From an uncultured Bacteroidales bacterium (GTDB lineage: Bacteria > Bacteroidota > Bacteroidia > Bacteroidales > Paludibacteraceae): a DNA stretch of 41,193 nucleotides. The DNA lies in assembly GCA_934692905.1 (NCBI GenBank), contig CAKUUM010000014.1, positions 1 through 41,193 on the forward strand, read 5' to 3'. The position numbers and the translations under genes were made by a program. Below the pieces are notes generated by a model, which saw nothing but the letters and a program-made list of their open reading frames with translations, did no database searches and was not told where the DNA came from. Below are positions 15,701 to 24,044 of this stretch, piece by piece. The stretch's first letter is position 1. Every line of letters begins with the position of its first letter.

Positions 15701-16155
15701 TGCGGCACGCTCTCCGCCAACGCCTCGGGGTAGGTGACGATGATGGGGGCGGAGGGTTGTCCGTCGGGTGTCGGGCTTTGAGCATTGCGCATCGTGCCCG
15801 CTAAGGCAGTCAGCACCTCCGTGCGTTGTATGGCAAGTGCCTCATCTACAGCACCTTGGCGCCTGCGATGCGCGGTGGGAAAGTAGAAGACAGGTATGCC
15901 GGTGCTCACGACCTGCAGGTCGTTGTAGATGTATTGCGCATCGTCGGCGTTGTCCAAAACGACCACCATCGTCCGTCCTTCGGGGGCGAGGCGAGCCTGT
16001 ATGGCGGAGAGTATCATGGCTCTCGCCGAGGCGTGTAACCCATTGAGCAGAAAGTGCTTACCGCCCATTCTGCCAGTCTCTCTGTGTATCTCGCGGCACA
16101 GCACCTCCACTTCTGGGTGCATCGCCATCAGTTGTTCCAATTCTGCTATCTGCAT
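12772..16155 (-). CDS. mfd: Transcription-repair coupling factor Mfd
   Basis: 1127 residues from ATG 16155 (MQIAELEQLMAM). Order: UvrB-like N-terminal region, RNA-polymerase-interaction domain (LQVGDYVVHVDHGIGQFAGL), RecG-like translocase with Walker A VGFGKTEVAM, DEEQ box in IIDEEQKFGV, TATPIPRTL, the QLRGRVGRS motif, and a C-terminal TRCF domain ending in LTKMLEG. It frees stalled RNA polymerase and recruits UvrA. A TTG-initiated extension of 16 codons upstream is rejected. The U32 gene stop lies 7 bases before the start. A decayed copy of its 3' end lies at 10472-10533. Confidence 0.95.
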   Translation of the reverse strand: MQIAELEQLMAMHPEVEVLCREIHRETGRMGGKHFLLNGLHASARAMILSAIQARLAPEGRTMVVVLDNADDAQYIYNDLQVVSTGIPVFYFPTAHRRRQGAVDEALAIQRTEVLTALAGTMRNAQSPTPDGQPSAPIIVTYPEALAESVPQKTSLQQQTISLTTGQELPVTQLSQQLVALGFQRVDFVYEPGQYAVRGGIVDVYSFSHDNPYRIDYFGDELDTIREFDIETQLSKDKVQTIDIVASAAQDEQQGLLTDYLDDQTLWVSNDWSVATYKWQSVIPAEGQDRPLPLKEILTSKTTIELSQKSTFTTRDTLAFDTLPQPVFNKNFDLLIDDLRARMSEGYTLYICADQVKQTDRLQAIFDDKESGIRFVPIDHTLHEGFVDRAAKICCYTDHQIFERYHRVTLRSENARRGKAILTLKEINQLQVGDYVVHVDHGIGQFAGLVTTNFSGRPQETIKLVYRGGDTLFVSIHNLHRIAKYKGREGTEPTISRLGSGAWERMKERTKDKVKDIARDLIKLYATRKQQQGCAYSPDGYMQHELEASFLYEDTPDQAKATLNIKHDMESPMPMDRLVCGDVGFGKTEVAMRAAFKAATDGKQVAVLVPTTVLALQHYNTFRERFRDFPVRIEYLSRGKTAKETKEVLADLKAGKIDILIGTHKLVGKQVEWHDLGLLIIDEEQKFGVAVKEKLKNLRTNVDVLTLTATPIPRTLQFSLLGARDLSVITTPPPNRYPVQTELITLDDEDILKEAIQLEMGRNGQVYVVCNRIEMLERIEKRIHRLCPEARTVIAHGQMPTEEMEQRLEDFINYDYDILISTTIIESGVDIPNVNTIIIHSAQNYGLADLHQLRGRVGRSNRKAYCYLVAPDKELLTAEARRRLDALSTFAELGAGFNLAMQDLDIRGAGNMLGAEQSGFIADLGYDTYQRILSEAVQELKDELDIPSLSADGDGRNTPFAATGLSNGNWCLDSQLESDLELCFPSDYVENISERVTLYRELDSLPNEDALLEYQKRLIDRFGPLPEPAQQLLNVVRLRWLCCRMGIEKVILKQGHMTLFFTRTNESYWQSDTFGKILQFVCARPQRCRLNEERDKKGNLTGKRSVTIQQVNTISGALTMLTKMLEG

Positions 16156-16162
16156 ACGTTTG

Positions 16163-17998
16163 TTATGGTTGGGTGATGAGCATTTGGCAGTTTGTGCAAT
16201 CAAAGGTCAAGGCTACGCGGGTGCCGTTCTGCAATCGCAGGTAACGGGGCTCGTTCTGCATTGGTTTTTCTTTTCGGCAGTGCCCCAACTCGTAGAGGAT
16301 GCAATACTTGCAAGTCATGAGCGGCGTTGCCGCTGTGGGAAGTACTTCGTGTAGGTTACTTTGTGTAGGGCTCTTCGTGTGGGTTACTGCGTGTATGGTA
16401 CTGCGTGTAGTGGCGTTGTAGATGGCGGCTTGCACCAATTGGCGACGGTAGTCGTTGAGCAGACTGATGGGCAGGAAATACGGGTAGGTTCCTTGGCAAT
16501 CCGTCCCATCGTGCTGAACCATAACCTCCTTGGCAATATAGGGTGTGTCGCCTAACTTGCTGAGTTGCTCGCGGATAGTGGTGTAGGCGCGTGCGGGATT
16601 CTGTGCCGATTGATGCTCTGCGGTTATATCCATAGTCGCCAAAGTCTCCTTTTCATCATCACTCAGCATCGCGAGACGGTAGCCGTCGGGTGTGTCTTCG
16701 AAGGTGATAACCACGGGAATATGCCGTTCTGCGTGCAGGCTACGCAAGAGCTCAACATCTTGATTTCTATACAGTTGCGTGCCTACTGCAAGGCATGGGG
16801 GGGAGGCTGTGTCATGCGCAAGGCGTGGCATCCGGTTTGGCACCACTATGGCTAACCGCTCGAAGCCTTTCGCGTTCTGCGGCATAGACACTCCGTTCAC
16901 GGCAAACCCTTGGTCGCCAAAGCACAGCCCGTCGCCGTTGTGCAGCACCACATCGGGCAGCAACTCCACCCCGATGGCATTGCGCTGGATATATGCCACC
17001 GTACCGATGGGTTCCCCCGTGGATTTGGGGGTCTGCCAGTTCGCCATCGGTCGCGTCCGCCCGTGCAGAAAGTAGTCGGTCTGCCCGCGATGGAATGTCT
17101 TTGTCGGGTTCGGCACAAAGGAAAACTCTGTTTTTCCATGCGTCAATGTCTCCGTACCCTCTATTCTGTCTATCAACTGCCGATAGTATGCCACCACGTT
17201 GGTCACGTAGTCGCGGTCCTTGAGCCTGCCCTCAATCTTGAAGGTCGTCACGCCCGCCTCAATCATCTCGCGGAGCGACTGACTGCGGTCCATGTCTTGC
17301 AGCGACAGCAGGTACCACTGATGAATCGGCACTCCGTGGTCGTTCCGTATCTCATTCCCGTCCTTGTCAAGCAGGTCGTATCGCATACGGCACATCTGCG
17401 CACAGCAACCGCGGTTGGCACTCCTGCCCATCAGCACCTCCGACATATAGCATCGCCCGCTGTAACTCACGCAAAGTGCGCCATGCACAAAGGCTTCCAA
17501 TTCAATCGGCTCCTCTGCCTCGGAACGCACCACCGCTTCATGGATAGTGCGTATCTCGCTGATACCCAGTTCTCTTGCCAACACCACTCGGCGGAAACCC
17601 ATCGCTTGCAATGCCAACACTTGCTCTGCTGTCCTGTTGTCGCACTGTGTTGAGGCGTGCAACCGTATCGGGGGCAAGTTACATTCCAACAGGTGCAAGT
17701 CTTGGATTATCAGCGCGTCCACGCCTACTTTATATAACTGGTGTGCCAGCGCGCAGGCGGGTGCATACTCATCGTCGCGGAGCAGGGTGTTCAGCGTTAC
17801 AAGTACCTGAGCACCAAACACATGCGCATACTGCACCAACTCCGCAATATCCTCCACCGAGTTGCCTGCAGCCTGCCGTGCACCGAACTGCGGCGCACCG
17901 ATATACACCGCGTCCGCCCCCGCGTCAATGGCTGCTTTGCCCACCTCAATGTCGCGGGCAGGTGCCAACAAGGTCAATTTTCGCTTTCTACTTTCCAC
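16163..17998 (-). CDS. Peptidase U32-family protein (TrhP/RlhA-type RNA hydroxylation)
   Basis: About 611 residues from GTG 17998 (then ESRKRKLTLLAPARD). Early GADAVYIGAPQFGAR and the segment HGALCVSYSGRCYMSE...CCAQMCR are U32 signatures, with the cysteines that bind an iron-sulfur cluster. Family knowledge: long members such as RlhA and TrhP hydroxylate 23S rRNA or tRNA and are not true peptidases. The C-terminal half carries a further Cys cluster (CKYC, CTNC). A TTG start at 18028 is possible, but it falls in a low-complexity AACT-rich spacer. It sits between the SpoU gene and mfd. Confidence 0.85.
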   Translation of the reverse strand: MESRKRKLTLLAPARDIEVGKAAIDAGADAVYIGAPQFGARQAAGNSVEDIAELVQYAHVFGAQVLVTLNTLLRDDEYAPACALAHQLYKVGVDALIIQDLHLLECNLPPIRLHASTQCDNRTAEQVLALQAMGFRRVVLARELGISEIRTIHEAVVRSEAEEPIELEAFVHGALCVSYSGRCYMSEVLMGRSANRGCCAQMCRMRYDLLDKDGNEIRNDHGVPIHQWYLLSLQDMDRSQSLREMIEAGVTTFKIEGRLKDRDYVTNVVAYYRQLIDRIEGTETLTHGKTEFSFVPNPTKTFHRGQTDYFLHGRTRPMANWQTPKSTGEPIGTVAYIQRNAIGVELLPDVVLHNGDGLCFGDQGFAVNGVSMPQNAKGFERLAIVVPNRMPRLAHDTASPPCLAVGTQLYRNQDVELLRSLHAERHIPVVITFEDTPDGYRLAMLSDDEKETLATMDITAEHQSAQNPARAYTTIREQLSKLGDTPYIAKEVMVQHDGTDCQGTYPYFLPISLLNDYRRQLVQAAIYNATTRSTIHAVTHTKSPTQSNLHEVLPTAATPLMTCKYCILYELGHCRKEKPMQNEPRYLRLQNGTRVALTFDCTNCQMLITQP

Positions 17999-18056
17999 GT
18001 CCCTCTCTGCTAAACTCCTAACTATCAACTCCTAAACTTCTCTCAACTTTCAACTA

Positions 18057-18599
18057 TCAACTTTCCACTATCCCCCGCATCGCGTTCGACAACTCATACA
18101 TCACAATCCCCGCCGTCACGCTCACATTCAGGCTGTGTTTCGTGCCGTATTGCGGAATCTCGATGCATCCGTCCGCGGCATCCACCACCGCCTGTTGCAC
18201 GCCAAACACCTCATGTCCCAGCACAATCGCCACTTTCTCGCCTTTGCGTAACTGTATGTCATTCAGCATAGTAGAGCCATGTGCCTGCTCCACAGCGTAC
18301 ACCGTGTATCCCGCCTCTTGCAACTCACGCACCGCATCCAACGTCTCTTTCCTGTACTGCCAGTCCACCGTCAGTTCCGCCCCGAGAGCCGTCTTGTGAA
18401 TCTCCTGATTGGGCGGGCAACAGCATATCCCGCATAGCCACACCGCTTCCAATCGGAAAGCGTCTGCCGTGCGGAACACCGCGCCGATGTTGTGCTGGCT
18501 CCGCACATTGTCCAGCACGATGACTATCGGCAGTTTCTCTGCCGCGTGGTACGCCTCCACGCTGAGGCGGTGCATCTCTTCAATGGTGGTCTTCTGCAT
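18057..18599 (-). CDS. SPOUT (TrmH/SpoU) family RNA 2'-O-methyltransferase
   Basis: 180 residues. All three SPOUT motifs are present: NVRSQHNIGAVFRTADAF (residues 31-48), IVLGHEVFGV and IPQYGTKHSLNVSVTAGIVMYE, which form the AdoMet-binding knot. The length is that of the short TrmH/TrmL forms without an extra RNA-binding domain. The RNA target cannot be told from sequence. It begins one base after rimM ends, so the two are co-translated. Confidence 0.88.
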   Translation of the reverse strand: MQKTTIEEMHRLSVEAYHAAEKLPIVIVLDNVRSQHNIGAVFRTADAFRLEAVWLCGICCCPPNQEIHKTALGAELTVDWQYRKETLDAVRELQEAGYTVYAVEQAHGSTMLNDIQLRKGEKVAIVLGHEVFGVQQAVVDAADGCIEIPQYGTKHSLNVSVTAGIVMYELSNAMRGIVES

Positions 18600-18600
18600 G

Positions 18601-19101
18601 CTACAACAAGTATGGCAATCGGATTGTAAGTGTTTGGTTTTCAGGTTTTAATGTTACGATAAAATCCTCGTGGATAGGTATCATTTTTCCGCCGGAAAGT
18701 GTCAGCAAGGTGTTGATGGTACTCTCGTCCACCTCCGTCACCACGCCCAACTCGCCTTGGTCCGTATCCACTACGCGATACCCCGCAAGGCTCTGCCATG
18801 TAGGCAACTCTTCGCAGTCTTCCTGCACATCTCTGCGCAGCATAAACGCCTCTGTGCCAATCAGTTGCTGTGCTTTCTGCTCGCTGTCCACACCCGACAG
18901 ACTGAAGATAAGGCTGTCGCTGCCTTTCCCGCGCCAGTCCAATACGCGGAAAGGCGTGAGGATATGCTGTATGTTCAGGATGAGGAACGTCGCCTCGGCG
19001 TTGTCCCAACACTCGTTTTGCATCAGACATTGCACCTCGCCCTGTTTCCCGTGCGGACGGGTGATTGTTCCTATTTGTATGACCTCTTGTGGGGTAATCA
19101 T
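18601..19101 (-). CDS. rimM: Ribosome maturation factor RimM
   Basis: 166 residues from ATG 19101 (MITPQEVIQIGTITRPHGKQGEV), which carries the G-x-[IV]-x-x-[PA]-H-G-x-x-G signature. The C-terminal PRC barrel contains GYRVVDTDQGELG and MIPIHEDFIV. It assists maturation of the 30S head by binding S19. First gene of the rimM-SpoU-U32-mfd operon; a promoter lies about 40 bases upstream. A longer frame to 19140 lacks family sequence. Confidence 0.92.
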   Translation of the reverse strand: MITPQEVIQIGTITRPHGKQGEVQCLMQNECWDNAEATFLILNIQHILTPFRVLDWRGKGSDSLIFSLSGVDSEQKAQQLIGTEAFMLRRDVQEDCEELPTWQSLAGYRVVDTDQGELGVVTEVDESTINTLLTLSGGKMIPIHEDFIVTLKPENQTLTIRLPYLL

Positions 19102-19144
19102 AATGATGAATAATTCTTGCGTACTTTGCCCTGATATCAAGCCG

Positions 19145-19176
19145 CAAAGTTACACTAATTATCCGATTTATGCAAA
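19145..19176 (-). promoter_or_regulatory. Bacteroidota-type promoter for the rimM-mfd operon
   Basis: Minus strand: -33 TTTG (19173-19176), a 20-base gap, -7 TAACTTTG (19145-19152). It is well placed for transcription starting about 36 bases before rimM. Confidence 0.7.
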
Positions 19177-19177
19177 C

Positions 19178-19206
19178 AAAAATCCCCTCTTGTCACGGGC
19201 AAGAGG
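19178..19206 (-). terminator. Intrinsic terminator upstream of the rimM promoter
   Basis: On the minus strand, the 7-bp stem CCTCTTG/CAAGAGG (19200-19206 with 19186-19192) is followed by GGGATTTTT. It would end transcription arriving from 19500 onward and insulate rimM. Confidence 0.6.
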
Positions 19207-19499
19207 TCTCTGCCATTACCACAAAAGGCACATCAATCCCCACCAGTGAACTATGCCTTCCGGTACGATTTATATGATAAATTTCCGCTGTGTTTCGTGT
19301 TTTGTAAACCATCCAACTATTCTTTTCCACTCGTATGTCCCACCACATATATGCTCACCTCGTAAAGCAGATACAGTGGTATCGTCCTTCAGATGTCACC
19401 TGACCTACTAATTACTTCATATCTCCATATAATTTATTATTTTTATTCTCCATAAATAGCCATTAAATCACCATTAAAGCCATGACTACAAATCTGTTT
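19207..19499. other. Intergenic region with no recognisable gene
   Basis: 293 bases, AT-rich, with stop codons in all frames and no RNA or mobile-element features I could recognise. It lies just after the broken gene at 19500-20019 and may include decayed remains of it. Confidence 0.5.
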
Positions 19500-20019
19500 T
19501 TAACACAAACAAGATTTTTCTTCCTCCGTCATTTTACTTGTCAATTTAAAGAAATCAAATTGTGATGTGATACTATTAATATAATCTGCCAAAGACATAT
19601 CAGCAGCGGGTGCATAATCAAACCAAATAAGGACAAGACCATAATAGTCACCATTTCCTACGCCATAAGGCGGATTCTTTTCCACGTGATGTAGGAATTC
19701 CATCTCGTATCGGAAAGGCGGGATTCTTATTATACCATCTTTCCATTGAGGATAAATAACTTTTACTGACCTTCCATACTGGCGGGGGGATTGCTGAATT
19801 TCTTAAATAAAACGATATAAACGGAGGATTGCCTTCCAATACACCCTCCATGGACCTAGTTATTGTCATTTTGTTTACTCTAACTTCACAAGTCATAAAT
19901 TTAGCGGTCAATATGTGTGACGATGCCTGCAACCGAGCATAGATAACCATATCCGAGTTTCCGCCTTTCATTTCAACGTACTCATCTCCAAAGTACTTTT
20001 CATATTCATCTCCTGTCAT
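19500..20019 (-). pseudogene. Frameshifted gene of unknown function (G6/C6 tract)
   Basis: Two minus-strand frames (20019 downward, and the frame ending at 19500) fit one protein of about 172 residues if one C is removed from the C6 run (G6 on the plus strand, 19784-19789). The joined text then reads smoothly: YLRNSAIPRQYGRSVKVIYP and on to RYEMEFLHHVEKNPPYG. No family recognised; no signal peptide. It could be a decayed gene, a phase-variable gene or a sequencing error. A promoter was not seen. Confidence 0.65.
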
Positions 20020-20095
20020 GTTTTTTCATTATTGTTTTTATTTTTATATTGCTCTTTGACATATACAACTTTCTCCATTAAAAACGCCATCATAG

Positions 20096-22120
20096 TTACT
20101 TTTTAGTCGTTATTTTGAGTACTTGTCGTTGGTTGTCGATTTCGATTTTGCCGAGGCGTTGGAGAACAGACTGCCCGAGAAGCAAGGGGGCGTGTTGGTT
20201 GCCCACCACCGAGGCACGGACGGCTTTGAGTTCCAGACCGCCGAAATCAATCTTCTGCAGAATGATGTTCGTGCCGATGGAAACACTACCATCTGCTGTG
20301 ATGTATGCCGAGTTGCCCACGATGTCTTTCTTGCTCAGGTAGCCGTTCTTGTACATAAAACTGGCTTCCGTCTGCGAGATCGACACATCGCTGGCACCCG
20401 TGTCAAAGACAAAGGTCAGCGGCAGTCCGTTGATAGAGCACTTAACCGTCGTTACCCCGTTGGCAGCGGAGAAGGGCACTTCCACGATGCGCTCGGTCTG
20501 CACGGTGTCTTGCGTGGTGGAGTCCAAACGCTGGATGCGCTCCCGTACACGGGCTTCATATACCGCCAACAGGCTATCGAAACGGGCACCATGGATATTG
20601 CGGAAGTCTATATCACGGCGGGCATAGGCATACTGCGCATTATTGCGTTCAAGGTCTTGCGCCAGCAGACGGAATGCGTCCTCAGTCTTGCCCTGTAAGG
20701 CACAGAGACAAGCGGCATTGTACGTTTCTTCGTGCGTAAGGCTGTCTGCCACAAGAATGCTGTCCATACGGTGTGCAGCCAACGAGTCCTGCCCCATAAA
20801 GTGCAGAGCGAAACAAGCAAAGCCATCATTCCTTTGGGCGGCTTTCTCTAAGTCCATCCGTGCCGCCAATGTGTCGCCCGCCTCCCAATAGCAGCGTCCG
20901 CGCATATAGTTCAGATATGGCTGCGGGGCAAGGGCAACCGCCATATCATAGTCCTCTATCGCTTTCCGGTACTGCCCAAAGAACAGGTAGGCGTGTCCGC
21001 GGTCGTTGTAATAACCGGCATTGGTAGGCTCTTTCTCGATGATAGTATTCAGGTCGCGGAACATCTGCGCCGTGCTATCCATACGGAGATACACTTCTGC
21101 CCGCTGTTGCAACGAACTGACATCCGTACTGTCAGCAGCAATCATCGCATTGATACAATCCAGAGCCTTTCCCCAATCGCCCATAGAGAAGTAGGCCTTT
21201 GTCTCCATATACTTGGCATATTGTACCGGTATCAAGTCGTTCAGCCGCGGTATCTTTTGCAGCATCTTCTCGTAGTCTTGTGCGTCATAATGGATATATA
21301 CCTCGCAGATTATCCAATCGGGGTTGTTGGGTTCGGCACGTTGCTTGATGTTCAGTTCCGTAAGCAGCAAACGGCGCAAGGTGGGGGTGATGTCTTGCAA
21401 CAGGTTGACGGCTTTCTGATTCAATGAGTTGTCAGCCAAACTGGCAATGATATGCTTGGCAGCGTCTTCGTATCTGCCGAGGCGTATCTCCATATCCGCC
21501 CGTGCCGCCAAACTCTCGTAGTCGGAGTTCAACTTGTCCGCTTTCTCAAATGCAGTAAGTGCATCGGCATAGCGTTTCATGAGCAAATAGGTCTGCCCCA
21601 AAGACGAATACCACTTTGCTGAGTTCGGTTCCAAGGCTACGGCTTGCTGCATATCCGCCAATGCGAGGTCGTAGTCCTGCAGATAGTTGTAGAACCTGCC
21701 CCGCACGAAATACCAGTCGGCGGTCTTTGGCTCATAGCGGATAGTCTCTGTGTAGTACGTCAGAGCCTGTATGGTATCGTCGATATACGTGTACGCCCAT
21801 GCTTTGACATAACACGCCCGTGCCCGTTCATAAGAGGCTTTCTTGGGCAGGTATTTCAGTGCATTGTCTGCAGCGGTCAAAGCGTTACCAACCTCCGTGC
21901 GTGATGCATAAGCGTTGGAGAGTACCGCGTATGCGTAGCCGTTCTTCGGGTTGTCGGACAACTCCTTTTGCAGGACGGAGATGCCCTCTTCGTAGTCCTC
22001 GCTGTTGATTAGTTCCTTGCCGCGCTGGTAGTTGTACGAGGCGGGTTCCTGCGGTTGCTTGGCAAAAGTTGCCGTGTAGCCCATAATGAAGGCTACGAGA
22101 ATCAATAAGGTTCGTTTCAT
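20096..22120 (-). CDS. Exported TPR protein with C-terminal retropepsin-like aspartic protease domain
   Basis: 674 residues. Signal peptide (LLILVAFIMGYTATFA). A long array of TPR helices follows (about 25-530), with typical A-x-x-x-Y/A-x-x-A-I patterns such as YRKAIEDYDMAVAL. The last ~125 residues hold VPFSAANGVTTVKCSINGLP, FVFDTGASDVSIS and LLLGQSVLQRL, the D-T-G-A active-site motif of clan AA single-domain retropepsins, which work as dimers. It is probably a periplasmic or surface protease or a scaffold. It follows the next TPR gene by 62 bases. Confidence 0.82.
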   Translation of the reverse strand: MKRTLLILVAFIMGYTATFAKQPQEPASYNYQRGKELINSEDYEEGISVLQKELSDNPKNGYAYAVLSNAYASRTEVGNALTAADNALKYLPKKASYERARACYVKAWAYTYIDDTIQALTYYTETIRYEPKTADWYFVRGRFYNYLQDYDLALADMQQAVALEPNSAKWYSSLGQTYLLMKRYADALTAFEKADKLNSDYESLAARADMEIRLGRYEDAAKHIIASLADNSLNQKAVNLLQDITPTLRRLLLTELNIKQRAEPNNPDWIICEVYIHYDAQDYEKMLQKIPRLNDLIPVQYAKYMETKAYFSMGDWGKALDCINAMIAADSTDVSSLQQRAEVYLRMDSTAQMFRDLNTIIEKEPTNAGYYNDRGHAYLFFGQYRKAIEDYDMAVALAPQPYLNYMRGRCYWEAGDTLAARMDLEKAAQRNDGFACFALHFMGQDSLAAHRMDSILVADSLTHEETYNAACLCALQGKTEDAFRLLAQDLERNNAQYAYARRDIDFRNIHGARFDSLLAVYEARVRERIQRLDSTTQDTVQTERIVEVPFSAANGVTTVKCSINGLPLTFVFDTGASDVSISQTEASFMYKNGYLSKKDIVGNSAYITADGSVSIGTNIILQKIDFGGLELKAVRASVVGNQHAPLLLGQSVLQRLGKIEIDNQRQVLKITTKK

Positions 22121-22137
22121 ATTGGTTGTTATTATTT

Positions 22138-22169
22138 GTTTATCGGTTTATGAGTTTATCTGTTTATGG
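22138..22169. repeat. Four 8-bp tandem units GTTTATNN
   Basis: GTTTATCG, GTTTATGA, GTTTATCT, GTTTATGG in a row between the two TPR genes. No hairpin and no known function. Confidence 0.7.
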
Positions 22170-22182
22170 GTGGTTGAGATAG

Positions 22183-23928
22183 TTAAGGCAATAGCGGTTT
22201 GCGGGTGTTGCTGTCTGCTGAGTTGCCAGGGTGTTGCTTCTTGAGTTGGGTGATGTAGTCCAGTTCGTGTTGGGCGTAATCGTGCGACGGAGCGTGGTCC
22301 AGCAGCGACTTGAATACCTCTTCCGCGGCATCCAACTTGTTGCTATTGATGAGCGCATACCCATAGCGGCGTTTGAGGAACGCATAGTAGTTGGCAAGTT
22401 GTTCACGACGCTGTACGTTCTCTTCCGTACCGCTTTCATCGCTATCGTCAATCTCTTTGACCAACCGCTCTATCAGTTCTCTCTCCGCTGTCAACTCCTT
22501 GAATACACGTATATCTTCCCCGTTGCACAGACAATTGAAGTATTCCATAGCATAGTCAATCCTGTTTTGTGAATGTACCAAACTCAGATAGTAGAACGCC
22601 ATCTCATACTGACGCAGGTCGGTGTAGCAATACCCAAGGTCGTAGCAGAGGTCGAAGAAGAGTTCTCTGCGTTCCTCCGACGAATTGAAGAAGTTATGCC
22701 GCATGGTGTTGAACAACGGAGTGAGTGCAATGATGGCCTCTGTAAAACGGTTCTCCAACACCAGTTGATGACCATAGTCATACAGAGCCTTGATGTTATC
22801 AGGCTTTTTCTGTATCTCGTCGCGCAGCCTGTAATGCTCCAACGTCTTTTCCGCATCACGGTCGTATGTCAGCAACACCGATATAGACTGAGGGACGTAT
22901 GCTCCTTCGGGCATATCGTGCTGCAGGTTGTCGTAGGGCACCATAAGCGCCGTAAGGCGGATATTGATGGTGTCCTTGTTGTCCAGCACAGGGTGCAGTG
23001 TGAACGTGTAGTGGCGGAAGGTGGTATCCAGGCTGATAACGGCAGGAGTAGTGCGCATTTTTGCCTCTGCTCCTTCACCGTCTATCATGGTGGAAAACAC
23101 ATTGAAGTGCGCTATCTTGTCGCGTTGTACGCTTTGCAGTGTCTCAGAGTCACGGACAACGGTCATGGAGAGCATATCCTCCACCTCCTCTTCCTGACGG
23201 AAGAAGATAGTCATCAAGTGGCGGAGGTCCCCAACCCGCGGTATGTTCCGCGCATTGGCATGGAACGGCTGCTGATGTGCGATTTCGCCTTCCAAGACCA
23301 TCTGCTGCTCACGTTGGCGGCGGATGATGTCTTCTTCGGACGGCAGGCGGGGGTGGCTGAGCATATCGCGAGCCTCAGTTGCCATAGCAAAACTAAGACC
23401 GATATAGTAATCGATTTGGTCGGCAGAAGGGGAGAGAGAATCCACATAAATGTGTAAATCAATCTCATTGTCTTCTTTATCATAAGAATACGCCAGTTTG
23501 CCGTATTTGTATTTATCATTCAGGAGTTTGCAGACGCTCGCTACATTTTGCAGGTTCTCGGTAGAGTAAGGCAGACTGTGAATGTAGTAAAGACGCAACA
23601 GTACCTCTCCGCTATCAACCCCTGCTTCACAGACAAAATTGCCGCCCTGATACTTGAACCGACAGGAGCGGGTCTTCGTAGTGTCATTTTCTTCTTCATA
23701 GGAAGTAAGTTCGCATTGCTTTTCTTTGCAGAACGATTCTATAATCTCCACGCCCGAACAACGATGAGGGTTCTCGGGTTTCTCTCCCTCAATAGCATCT
23801 TCTTGCCCTGCGATGCGGCTTCGGAGCGTGGAGTTCTCGCTATTCACCCGCCGGATGGTGTCTTGTTGGACGATGATAACAATCAGTCCTGCGACAAAAA
23901 TGATGATTCCGATAACAAATGTGGTCAT
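22183..23928 (-). CDS. Membrane-anchored protein with coiled coil and TPR-like C-terminus, unknown
   Basis: 581 residues. An N-terminal transmembrane helix (about 4-20: FVIGIIIFVAGLIVIIV) runs into a short coiled coil. A middle domain of unknown fold follows, then TPR-like helices from about residue 360 (DNIKALYDYGHQLVLENRFTEAI, CYDLGYCYTDLRQYEMAFYYL). Cysteines are unusually frequent near residues 55-90. It probably works with the TPR-retropepsin gene that follows it. No family recognised. Confidence 0.65.
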   Translation of the reverse strand: MTTFVIGIIIFVAGLIVIIVQQDTIRRVNSENSTLRSRIAGQEDAIEGEKPENPHRCSGVEIIESFCKEKQCELTSYEEENDTTKTRSCRFKYQGGNFVCEAGVDSGEVLLRLYYIHSLPYSTENLQNVASVCKLLNDKYKYGKLAYSYDKEDNEIDLHIYVDSLSPSADQIDYYIGLSFAMATEARDMLSHPRLPSEEDIIRRQREQQMVLEGEIAHQQPFHANARNIPRVGDLRHLMTIFFRQEEEVEDMLSMTVVRDSETLQSVQRDKIAHFNVFSTMIDGEGAEAKMRTTPAVISLDTTFRHYTFTLHPVLDNKDTINIRLTALMVPYDNLQHDMPEGAYVPQSISVLLTYDRDAEKTLEHYRLRDEIQKKPDNIKALYDYGHQLVLENRFTEAIIALTPLFNTMRHNFFNSSEERRELFFDLCYDLGYCYTDLRQYEMAFYYLSLVHSQNRIDYAMEYFNCLCNGEDIRVFKELTAERELIERLVKEIDDSDESGTEENVQRREQLANYYAFLKRRYGYALINSNKLDAAEEVFKSLLDHAPSHDYAQHELDYITQLKKQHPGNSADSNTRKPLLP

Positions 23929-23961
23929 AATGGTTGTATTGATGTTTTACTGATTCGACTG

Positions 23962-23969
23962 CAAAGGTA
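23962..23969 (-). promoter_or_regulatory. -7 promoter element upstream of the TPR gene pair
   Basis: Minus-strand TACCTTTG about 35 bases before the start at 23928. A -33 TTTG at the ideal distance was not found, so this is weaker than the others. Confidence 0.4.
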
Positions 23970-24044
23970 CTACATGTATGTGCCAAAACGCGGCGCACAT
24001 AGAACAAAATATGTATTTTTTCGCCAGTCGGGAAAATCATGGTT

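Noticed and set aside
18018..18070. AACT-rich repeats between the U32 and SpoU genes as a regulatory element
   Set aside because: Low-complexity repeats of this type look like common spacer DNA, and no hairpin or site is visible.
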